Assembly: GCA_045579745.1 (NCBI GenBank)
Contig: JAZNMQ010000092.1
Span: forward strand, 1-11,723
Source of the DNA: Flemingiibacterium sp045579745
GTDB taxonomy: Bacteria; Bacillota; Clostridia; Oscillospirales; CAG-272
Length of the DNA stretch: 11,723 nt
Reading direction: 5' to 3'
The position numbers and the translations under genes are program-made. The notes beneath the pieces were generated by a model that did no database searches, was not told the origin of the DNA, and saw only the letters and a list, made by a program, of their open reading frames with translations. Each line of letters opens with the position of its first letter. Positions within the stretch are counted from its first letter, which is position 1. This document shows positions 1 to 6,223 of the stretch, piece by piece.

Positions 1-464
1 CGTACGCAATGCTTGTTCACATATGTGAGGTTATGCAGGTTGATGCCGAATCCCACGGCCACAAGCTGTTTTATACCGCAACGCGTGGGCTTCCTGAAAT
101 CACCGCAGACAAAGAACGCATCGAGCAGGTAATTATCAATATCCTCTCCAACGCAATAAAATACACCCCGAACGGCGGTAAGATTGATCTGTATTCTAAA
201 ATAGCAGACGGACAGCTTGAAATTACCGTCAAGGATAACGGTATAGGAATTCCAAAAGCAGATCAGCCTCACCTTTTCGAACGATTCTACAGAGTTGAAA
301 AATCGCGCACAAGCGAAACGGGCGGAACGGGCTTAGGACTTGCGATCGCCAAGGAAATAATTGACGCCCACGGTGGTTCAATTTCTGTCGAAAGCGAGCC
401 GGGTGTCGGAACCGCTATAACAATTCGTCTGCCAATCAAAACCACACTTAAAACGGTTGAATAA
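1..464 (+). CDS. walK: WalK-like sensor histidine kinase, C-terminal ATPase domain (5' truncated by window)
   Basis: Only the catalytic end of a membrane sensor kinase is present. The frame is open from base 3 to the TAA at 462-464, so the ATG at base 9 is internal and not the start. It shows the complete HATPase_c signature: an N box (DKERIEQVIINILSNAIKYT, with the key Asn residues), a G1 box (DNGIGIP), an F box (LFERFYRV) and a G2 box (GGTGLGLAIAKEI). The sensor, HAMP and phospho-accepting His regions lie upstream of the window. These kinases phosphorylate a response regulator using ATP. The name WalK rests on the two genes that follow, which fit the YycH and YycI accessory proteins found next to walK in Firmicutes. 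The kinase fragment alone would equally fit PhoR or another OmpR-family partner. The next start follows the stop by 5 bases, so the genes are probably cotranscribed. Confidence 0.85.
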   Translation, partial: YAMLVHICEVMQVDAESHGHKLFYTATRGLPEITADKERIEQVIINILSNAIKYTPNGGKIDLYSKIADGQLEITVKDNGIGIPKADQPHLFERFYRVEKSRTSETGGTGLGLAIAKEIIDAHGGSISVESEPGVGTAITIRLPIKTTLKTVE

Positions 465-469
465 TTATT

Positions 470-1906
470 ATGACAAAAGATAAAGCTAAAAAATCGAGCG
501 GATATCTGGAGCTTATAAAGTCCTTCCTGCTCGGAGTACTCGTTGTCAGCATGCTCACACTTGTTGTGATCTATATACAGGGAACACACGTCTATGAGAG
601 CATCGCGTTTAACAACAGCACAATGAAAAGCTTCGACAAGCTGTGGAGCATTGAGGGCGGAGCAACCGCGCAGGGTCTTGACAAATCACGCTTAATTCCC
701 GAATTTATAGGCTATCGTCAAGCAGGAACGGAGATGTTATGCGCCCTTGCAAACGGTGATTCCGTTTCCGAGCTGTATGAGCTGCTAAGGCCTTGTATTC
801 TTGAGCTTTTCGGAAGTGATTCAAGATGCCGTGAGCTTGGCTACACCGAGGGTCGCGATAAATTCACACAGGCAACCACTCAAGATGAGTTTATATATCT
901 GCGCTACCATGTACCGATATTGTATCAGCTTATTTTTGCCTATTCATCAAGCAAGCTGACGATTTCAGAAACGGATACTGCCCACGCATCGGATGATACC
1001 ACGAGCGCATATATCAGCGAACTGATAATCGTACCGGACAAGGAATATTCAGCCGCAGCTCATCGCTATATTGCATATGCGTATGATGGTGAAGGGAAGT
1101 ATTTCGAATTTCGCCTTGACGATACGGTAAAGGCATCAAGCTTTTATATTTCAAAGCTGGTTGAGGGCAGTACAGCCGCAGAAAAGCACATCTTTTCGTT
1201 TGCAAGCGATGATCTGCTTCCTCAAACGCAACCAATAATAAACGCCGAGCTTGAATATACTCCAATCGAGAAAAACAGCGCAAGCGTTACCGAAGATACC
1301 GTGCTGACGCCGCTTTTGCGATTATTCGGCTACAATCCCGATAAGCTAAACGAATATGTTGACGATACGGGAGCAAACGTCTATGTCGATTCGCAAAGCA
1401 GACTGCGTGTTGGCCCAAGCACGCTTTCATTTGCTACAAGCGATACTGCATCGGGCGGAACCCGTGGAATCAGCATTAACTCTTTGCTTGGCTACACAAG
1501 TGACAAATCGTTAAATCTGTTTGATAAAACGATCGCGGCGGACAACTTCATTCGAAAGCTTGGTGAAATTTCACCCGAGCTGATAGGAGGCGACGCTTCT
1601 CTTTGCCTTGGAAGTGTTTACACAAGAGATACGCTTCTTGTCATCGAATATATTCTGACATATAACAACATTCGCGTTTTTGACGGTGCATCACTCACCA
1701 TCGTACTCACGCAGGACACTATAAGCCATGTTGAATTGAGCCCGATATCCGTTGTCGGTGCAAATCATACATCAACATGCCTTGATCCTGTCTATACGCT
1801 GAGAAAGCTGGTCGAGCTCGAAATGATTCCGACAGACAAAAAGATACGGGGACTGCGAATGTCATACAGCGGATCAAATGCCGCTTGGTCAGCCATTGTA
1901 AAATAA
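470..1906 (+). CDS. walH: YycH/WalH-family regulator of the WalK kinase
   Basis: A 478-residue protein with a short basic N-terminus, one hydrophobic segment at about residues 17-37 and a long extracellular part. This is the topology of YycH (B. subtilis YycH is of similar size, about 455 residues). In B. subtilis, YycH and YycI contact WalK at the membrane and hold down its activity. Here the assignment rests on position directly after a kinase, topology and length. A stretch around residues 305-335 (RLFGYNPDKL, then TGANVYVDSQSRLRVG) recalls the YycH pattern of a Tyr-Val segment followed by a beta strand. Sequence similarity cannot be measured here, so this is a family-level call. The ATG at 470 has no clear Shine-Dalgarno sequence, so translation may be coupled to the kinase gene ending at 464. 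Confidence 0.72.
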   Translation: MTKDKAKKSSGYLELIKSFLLGVLVVSMLTLVVIYIQGTHVYESIAFNNSTMKSFDKLWSIEGGATAQGLDKSRLIPEFIGYRQAGTEMLCALANGDSVSELYELLRPCILELFGSDSRCRELGYTEGRDKFTQATTQDEFIYLRYHVPILYQLIFAYSSSKLTISETDTAHASDDTTSAYISELIIVPDKEYSAAAHRYIAYAYDGEGKYFEFRLDDTVKASSFYISKLVEGSTAAEKHIFSFASDDLLPQTQPIINAELEYTPIEKNSASVTEDTVLTPLLRLFGYNPDKLNEYVDDTGANVYVDSQSRLRVGPSTLSFATSDTASGGTRGISINSLLGYTSDKSLNLFDKTIAADNFIRKLGEISPELIGGDASLCLGSVYTRDTLLVIEYILTYNNIRVFDGASLTIVLTQDTISHVELSPISVVGANHTSTCLDPVYTLRKLVELEMIPTDKKIRGLRMSYSGSNAAWSAIVK

Positions 1907-1921
1907 GGCTTTAGTTTATAG

Positions 1922-1938
1922 AAGGAGGGATGTCTTTG
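1922..1938 (+). promoter_or_regulatory. Ribosome binding site that selects the walI TTG start
   Basis: AAGGAGGG at 1922-1929 is a near-perfect anti-16S match. The spacer to the TTG at 1936 is 7 bases from AGGAGG, while the ATG at 1930 is directly next to the site. The TTG start is therefore preferred. Confidence 0.75.
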
Positions 1939-2976
1939 AATTGGTCATCGGTCAAAAATCTGCTGATTGCGATTCTTATCGCGGCAAATTTATTCATGGT
2001 CTTCAATATCGTCAGGCAGCATCGCCTTCGAAATTATGTTGACGAAACTGAGCTTAGCGACGCAATCGAGCTTCTTGCCGAGCGCGGTCTTTCAGTTCCT
2101 CTCTCGAGCATCCCGACAAAAAAATTCAAAGCTCCCATCTACGAAAGCATCTACAGCGAGGCATATCTTAATAACGTTGCAACCTTCTTAACAAATACAG
2201 ATGTAACGCTTTATATGCAGCCGGATAACACCTTAAGCGGACAAACTGCCGATGGAGAACAGGTGATGTTTGACTCGGAATTTGGTTTTAGCTATATCAA
2301 AAATGACAAATTTGATATTTCCGCATATGCTGATATTAACGCGGATAATTTTTTGGCTGAATCAAAAACGGGTACCGAGTTCACCTCATCTCAGCTCAGA
2401 TCGTACAGCTCAAAGGTAACCGAGTATTTAAATGTAGGAGTTAGCGAGGATGCCTCTCTTAAAGCGGCTTTCAAATCGGGCTTCCATTCTCCCGAAAAAG
2501 GGCTCAGCTTTTTGCTCGCTTATCAACAAATCGACGGAATTGATATTTATTCTCACTACGCTGTTTGTGTTTTCGCAAACGGTGAGCTTGTAGGAATACA
2601 CGGACGATGGTATTTCGCTTCGCTTGATGAAGAATATCATTCCGAGCTTCAGGATCAAATCAACATCCTGTTCGCCGACCTCGAATATTTTAAAGGCAAT
2701 GCAGTTGAACCGTTTAACGTTCCGTTCAAATCGAATACGAATTACGATTCCGCGTTACCGAGTGAGAATCAACCGAGAGCAAGCATGTTTGCCGCCGATG
2801 CACTCACTCCAAGCGGCTATATTCCGCAGGTTATATCAATGGATAACTGCTACACAATATACTGGAACTCAGATAAAACCGCGTTATACTTCATTCCCGC
2901 ATGGCAAATCACACATATTGGTGGAGTTGCTATAGTGTATAATGCAACAAATGGCACAGTGTATTCAAGAAATTAA
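1936..2976 (+). CDS. walI: YycI/WalI-family regulator of the WalK kinase (TTG start)
   Basis: A membrane-anchored protein of 346 residues from the TTG at 1936. An in-frame ATG at 1930 lies only 1 base after the AAGGAGGG ribosome binding site (1922-1929), too close to be used. The TTG sits 7 bases after AGGAGG and gives an N-terminus beginning M-N-W-S, like the M-D-W start of known YycI proteins. One membrane helix follows at about residues 9-25, then an extracellular domain. The C-terminus has the motif FIPAWQI followed by GG...YNATNGTVY, typical of the YycH/YycI C-terminal fold (PAWRI-type motif, then an NaxxG turn). With WalH it is expected to restrain WalK. The gene follows walH by 29 bases. 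A walJ (YycJ hydrolase) gene, next in B. subtilis, is absent; murA follows after a promoter region. Confidence 0.78.
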   Translation: MNWSSVKNLLIAILIAANLFMVFNIVRQHRLRNYVDETELSDAIELLAERGLSVPLSSIPTKKFKAPIYESIYSEAYLNNVATFLTNTDVTLYMQPDNTLSGQTADGEQVMFDSEFGFSYIKNDKFDISAYADINADNFLAESKTGTEFTSSQLRSYSSKVTEYLNVGVSEDASLKAAFKSGFHSPEKGLSFLLAYQQIDGIDIYSHYAVCVFANGELVGIHGRWYFASLDEEYHSELQDQINILFADLEYFKGNAVEPFNVPFKSNTNYDSALPSENQPRASMFAADALTPSGYIPQVISMDNCYTIYWNSDKTALYFIPAWQITHIGGVAIVYNATNGTVYSRN

Positions 2977-2993
2977 TAAATATCACCCTAATT

Positions 2994-3010
2994 TGTAAAC
3001 ATTTTGAAAA
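2994..3010 (+). promoter_or_regulatory. WalR-box-like direct repeat upstream of murA
   Basis: TGTAAA, five bases (CATTT), then TGAAAA. The known WalR (YycF) site in low-GC Gram-positives is TGTWAH-N5-TGTWAH. The first half matches fully; the second differs at its third base. The site lies just upstream of the promoter candidate at 3040-3045, centred about 50 bases before its expected start site, a position compatible with activation. Such A/T-rich hexamers also arise by chance, so this is a candidate only. Confidence 0.35.
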
Positions 3011-3016
3011 CAGGGC

Positions 3017-3045
3017 TTCCATTTTTGCAAAAAAAATGTTATAAT
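3017..3045 (+). promoter_or_regulatory. Candidate extended -10 promoter P1 for murA
   Basis: TATAAT at 3040-3045 is preceded by TG one base upstream (TGTTATAAT), the extended -10 form that can work with a poor -35. The -35 region at 17-bp spacing is TTCCAT (3017-3022), a weak match. Transcription would start near 3052 and give a leader of about 155 bases before murA. Confidence 0.5.
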
Positions 3046-3068
3046 AATAATGGATATACAGATTTATA

Positions 3069-3083
3069 TTAACATTTTGTTAA
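3069..3083. repeat. Perfect inverted repeat TTAACA-TTT-TGTTAA
   Basis: Six-base arms around a 3-base centre, between the two candidate murA promoters. It is symmetric enough to be an operator for a dimeric regulator. The half-sites face the opposite way to a Rex site (TGTTAA...TTAACA), so Rex is not indicated. No known regulator is assigned. Confidence 0.35.
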
Positions 3084-3115
3084 CTGTATGCTTTAAAATA
3101 ACAATATCCGAAGCA

Positions 3116-3143
3116 TCGTCACGGCGGACGACTGCGTTATAAT
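3116..3143 (+). promoter_or_regulatory. Candidate promoter P2 for murA
   Basis: A consensus TATAAT at 3138-3143 has TCGTCA (3116-3121; 4 of 6 to TTGACA) 16 bases upstream. Transcription would start near 3150, about 60 bases before the murA ATG. No hairpin terminator is seen after walI, so read-through from the wal genes is also possible. Confidence 0.5.
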
Positions 3144-3209
3144 ATACATGTGTATGAATCGCACGCGCATTTTACACAATATCCTAACGCCGGGAAATGA
3201 GATTTGATA

Positions 3210-4496
3210 ATGGAAAAAATAATAGTCAATGGCGGCAGACCGCTTCACGGTTCCATTGAAGTGAGCGGCTCAAAGAATGCTGCTGTGCCAATCATTTTAT
3301 CAACATTAATGATTGATGACATTTGTGTCATAGAAAATGTCCCGTCAATCAGCGATGTAGCGCTCTCGCTCGATATTCTCGCAGCAATGGGATGCCGCAT
3401 CAGAACGCTGACCCGTACCACGATTGAAATCGACTCTCGCGGTGCAAAGGGCGGAATTTCCCCGTATGAGCTCGTTCGCAAAATGCGCGGCTCTTATTAT
3501 TTGGTGGGAGCTGAGCTCGCACGCTACGGCAAGGCTTATGTCGGACTTCCGGGTGGATGTGACTTCGGCGTACGTCCGATTGACCAACATATCAAGGGCT
3601 TCAAAGCCCTCGGAGCTACTGTGAATGTCGAAGGCGGATACATTGATGCCAGCGGCGCAAACCTCAAGGGCTCATCCATATATTTCGATATTGAAACTGT
3701 CGGCGGAACTATAAATGTTATCCTCGCCGCATGTCGCGCAAAGGGAACAACCGTTATCGAAAATGCGGCGCGTGAGCCACATATAGTAGACCTTGCAAAC
3801 TTCTTAAACTCCTGCGGCGCAAAAATCAGCGGTGCAGGCACGGATGTCATAAAGATCAAAGGCGTTGACCGTCTTTACGGCAGCACCTACGCAATTATTC
3901 CCGATATGATTGAAGCCGGAACATATATGTGTGCAGCAGCGGCAACGGGCGGTCATCTCACAGTTACGAACGTCATTCCCAAGCATATGGAATCCATTTC
4001 GGCAAAGCTTGAAGAAATGGGTGTTACAATTATCGAAAACGACGATTCAATTGAGGTTATCAGCAACGGAAAATTGAATCATGTTAACGTCAAAACTCTG
4101 CCGTATCCCGGTTTCCCGACAGATATGAATCCTCAGTTCGGCGCGCTTCTTTGCCTTGCAAACGGAGTTTCCTGCTTGACTGAAAGTATATTCAACAATC
4201 GCTTCAGATATGTTGAGGAACTGAGAAGAATGGGAGCTTCAATCAAGGTTGACGGCTCTATGGCGATTATTGATGGCGGCGTACCGCTTTCGGGCGCTCC
4301 GGTAAAAGCAGTTGACCTTCGTGCAGGCGTTGCGATGATAATCGCAGGACTTAGCATTAAGGGACGAACCGAGATTGAGGATATTCACTACATCGAACGC
4401 GGTTATGATGATGTTGTCGGCAAGCTTCGCTCGGTCGGTGCAGATATCAAGAAGGTCATAGTTCCTGATCCACTCGTATTCGAAAAGGCCAACTAA
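3210..4496 (+). CDS. murA: UDP-N-acetylglucosamine 1-carboxyvinyltransferase (MurA)
   Basis: Cytoplasmic enzyme that transfers enolpyruvate from PEP to UDP-GlcNAc, the first committed step of peptidoglycan synthesis. The 428 residues are the usual length for the EPSP-synthase-like fold of two domains. Key residues fall where expected against E. coli MurA: Lys22-Asn23 in SGSKNAA, the loop Cys at 117 in LPGGCDFG (E. coli Cys115, the residue alkylated by fosfomycin), Asp305 in FPTDMNPQF and Arg397 in YIERGYDD. With the loop residue being Cys, not Asp, the enzyme is predicted to be fosfomycin-sensitive. The frame extends to a TTG at 3204, but the ATG at 3210 gives the standard N-terminus (MEKIIVNGG); the ribosome binding site is weak for either. 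Many Firmicutes carry two murA copies; which paralogue this is cannot be told here. It has its own promoter region and a terminator directly after the stop. Confidence 0.96.
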   Translation: MEKIIVNGGRPLHGSIEVSGSKNAAVPIILSTLMIDDICVIENVPSISDVALSLDILAAMGCRIRTLTRTTIEIDSRGAKGGISPYELVRKMRGSYYLVGAELARYGKAYVGLPGGCDFGVRPIDQHIKGFKALGATVNVEGGYIDASGANLKGSSIYFDIETVGGTINVILAACRAKGTTVIENAAREPHIVDLANFLNSCGAKISGAGTDVIKIKGVDRLYGSTYAIIPDMIEAGTYMCAAAATGGHLTVTNVIPKHMESISAKLEEMGVTIIENDDSIEVISNGKLNHVNVKTLPYPGFPTDMNPQFGALLCLANGVSCLTESIFNNRFRYVEELRRMGASIKVDGSMAIIDGGVPLSGAPVKAVDLRAGVAMIIAGLSIKGRTEIEDIHYIERGYDDVVGKLRSVGADIKKVIVPDPLVFEKAN

Positions 4497-4501
4497 AAAG
4501 C

Positions 4502-4545
4502 AAAGGGTGTCCTGCCATGCGCGACACCCTTTTGATTATATTTTT
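4502..4545 (+). terminator. Intrinsic terminator after murA
   Basis: Ten-base arms AAAGGGTGTC (4502-4511) and GACACCCTTT (4523-4532) around an 11-base loop, then a T-rich tail (TTGATTATATTTTT). It begins 5 bases after the murA stop. The tail runs directly into the ATG of the next gene at 4546. Confidence 0.88.
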
Positions 4546-5295
4546 ATGAATAACAACGAAACTATTACAATAATAAATGATGGTTTAAAACTGATACAAA
4601 AAGCGGATGGGCTCACCTTCGGAACTGATGCCTATTTGCTAAGCGCATATGTTCGCCGTCAAACGCATGCACGGCTTGCTGACCTCGGAAGCGGAACGGG
4701 AATCATTCCGCTGTTATTGCTTGCCCGAAATAAAATTGCATCTGCGGACGCGATTGAATTGCAGGCGGAATTTGCCGATTTGATAGCACGAAACGCCTCG
4801 CTTAACGGATTTGAGAATGTTTTGCGTCCGATATGTGAGGATGTCAGAAATTTATCCTGCCAGACACTCGGCGGGACGGTTGATATCGTCGTTTCAAATC
4901 CGCCATACATGAATGCACTTGGCAAGGCAAACGAGAGTCAGCGCAAAAATCTCGCACGTCATGAAATTGCAGGCGGGATAGGCGATTTCTGCAAAGCCGC
5001 ATCGAGAATACTGAAATTCGGCGGTCTTTTCTATACCGTTTGGCGTCCTGACCGACTGACGGATTTGATATCAGAGCTTCGCTTGGCAGAGCTTGAACCG
5101 AAACGATTGACGCTTGTATACGCAAGGGAAGATACTCCGCCATGTCTGATGCTTTGTGAAGCTAAAAAGGGCGCGGCTTCCGGAATGTATGTCACACCAC
5201 CTCTGATAATGTATCGGGAGGGCACAACCCCAACAGAAACACTTTCAAAAATATACGAATCGGGTGATTTTAATGAGCATTACCAAAGACCCTGA
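4546..5295 (+). CDS. TrmN6/YfiC-like N6-adenine methyltransferase (tRNA modification)
   Basis: A 249-residue SAM-dependent methyltransferase. The SAM-binding motif I is DLGSGTG (residues 46-52), and the catalytic NPPY motif typical of N6-adenine methyltransferases is at residues 118-121. The N-terminal stretch (DGLKLIQ, then LTFGTDAYLLS) is characteristic of the YfiC/TrmN6 family (B. subtilis YabB), whose E. coli member methylates A37 of tRNA1(Val). The exact RNA target here is inferred. The frame is open back to a GTG at 4507, but that lies inside the murA terminator hairpin, so the ATG at 4546 is taken. No Shine-Dalgarno sequence precedes it. The gene overlaps rsmI by 23 bases, and the pairing resembles yabB near yabC (rsmI) in B. 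subtilis, without the intervening yazA. Confidence 0.85.
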   Translation: MNNNETITIINDGLKLIQKADGLTFGTDAYLLSAYVRRQTHARLADLGSGTGIIPLLLLARNKIASADAIELQAEFADLIARNASLNGFENVLRPICEDVRNLSCQTLGGTVDIVVSNPPYMNALGKANESQRKNLARHEIAGGIGDFCKAASRILKFGGLFYTVWRPDRLTDLISELRLAELEPKRLTLVYAREDTPPCLMLCEAKKGAASGMYVTPPLIMYREGTTPTETLSKIYESGDFNEHYQRP

Positions 5296-6169
5296 GCTTA
5301 TATATGCCGATGAGGGTGATGAAAAGAACAAGGTTCGCGAGGGAACGCTTTACCTTGTAACAACGCCCATAGGCAATCTTTCAGATCTGTCGGAGCGCGC
5401 AAAAAAGGTGCTGGCAGGAGTCGACTTCGTTGCCGCAGAGGATACGCGCAATTCCGCTAAGCTTCTTGCCTTTTTCGGAATAAAAAAGCCGATGGTTAGC
5501 TACTATGAGCATAATAAGCGTGAGCGCGGAGAAATAATATGCGACCGTATTTCGGGCGGCGAATCGTGCGCACTCGTTACCGACGCGGGAATGCCGGGAA
5601 TAAGCGACCCGGGCGAGGATATCGTTCGTCTGTGTGCACAGCGTGGGATCCCCGTTACCGCTGTTCCGGGACCCTGTGCCGCAATGACTGCTCTAACACT
5701 CTCGGGACTTTTTACGGGAAGATTCGCGTTCGAGGGCTTTTTGTCCACCAACAAAAGTGAGAGAAAAAAGCGGCTTGCCGAATTAAAAGGCGACGTCAGA
5801 ACGCTGATATTCTACGAAGCGCCGCACAAATTAAAAGCAACGCTGTCCGATTTACGCGAAGCGTTCGGCAACCGTCAGATCTCGCTCTGCCGCGAGCTGA
5901 CAAAGCTTAACGAGGAGATAATTCGCACGACTCTTGAGCACGCTGTCCATCTATACGACGAGCGCGAGCCGCGCGGAGAATATGTGCTCATTGTAGAAGG
6001 ACAAACTAAAACAGAAGCTTTAGAGGAAGCATTTTGGAGCGGCATGACTATTGAGGAGCATGTAAACCACTATATTTCCGAGGGAAAATCGAAAATGGAT
6101 GCTATAAAGGCTTGCGCCAAGGACCGTTCCATGGCGAAAAATGACATTTATAAAAAAATAAACACCTAA
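5273..6169 (+). CDS. rsmI: 16S rRNA (cytidine(1402)-2'-O)-methyltransferase RsmI
   Basis: A 298-residue SAM-dependent methyltransferase of the tetrapyrrole-methylase fold. RsmI adds the 2'-O-methyl group to C1402 in the decoding centre of 16S rRNA. Family hallmarks are in order: LYLVTTPIGNLSDLSERA (residues 26-43), VAAEDTRNSAKLL (53-65), LVTDAGMPGISDPG (101-114), VPGPCAAMTAL (131-141), FEGFL (153-157), LIFYEAPHKL (178-187), LCRELTK (205-211) and VLIVEG (238-243). The C-terminus (SMAKNDIYKK) is the usual helical tail. The ATG at 5273 lies within the end of the preceding gene, with GGGTGA a few bases upstream; a GTG at 5264 is in frame but less likely. The overlap implies translational coupling with the upstream methyltransferase. 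Confidence 0.95.
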   Translation: MSITKDPELIYADEGDEKNKVREGTLYLVTTPIGNLSDLSERAKKVLAGVDFVAAEDTRNSAKLLAFFGIKKPMVSYYEHNKRERGEIICDRISGGESCALVTDAGMPGISDPGEDIVRLCAQRGIPVTAVPGPCAAMTALTLSGLFTGRFAFEGFLSTNKSERKKRLAELKGDVRTLIFYEAPHKLKATLSDLREAFGNRQISLCRELTKLNEEIIRTTLEHAVHLYDEREPRGEYVLIVEGQTKTEALEEAFWSGMTIEEHVNHYISEGKSKMDAIKACAKDRSMAKNDIYKKINT

Positions 6170-6170
6170 C

Positions 6171-6223
6171 AAAAAGGGGCTAACCGCACCGCGCAAAAGC
6201 GCATTTGCGGAAGCCCCTTAGCT
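6171..6223. terminator. Bidirectional terminator between rsmI and the cotH-type gene
   Basis: AAGGGGCT (6174-6181) pairs with AGCCCCTT (6212-6219). Inside, CCGC (6184-6187) pairs with GCGG (6207-6210) and GCGC-AAAA-GCGC (6191-6202) closes the tip. An A run at 6171-6175 gives the T run for minus-strand transcripts, and a T-rich stretch starting around 6218 serves the plus strand. It lies between the rsmI stop and the stop of the convergent gene at 6224, so both operons can end here. Confidence 0.88.

Noticed and set aside
3025..3045. TTGCAA (3025-3030) as -35 for the TATAAT at 3040
   Set aside because: The spacer would be only 9 bases, far too short; the extended -10 with a weak -35 is the better reading.
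3204..3209. TTG start for murA two codons before the ATG
   Set aside because: The ATG at 3210 gives the standard MurA N-terminus and puts Lys22, Asp305 and Arg397 at the E. coli numbers; the TTG has no better binding site.
4507..4545. GTG start that would lengthen the TrmN6-like protein by 13 residues
   Set aside because: These codons lie inside the murA terminator hairpin and its T tail, and the extra residues do not resemble the family N-terminus.
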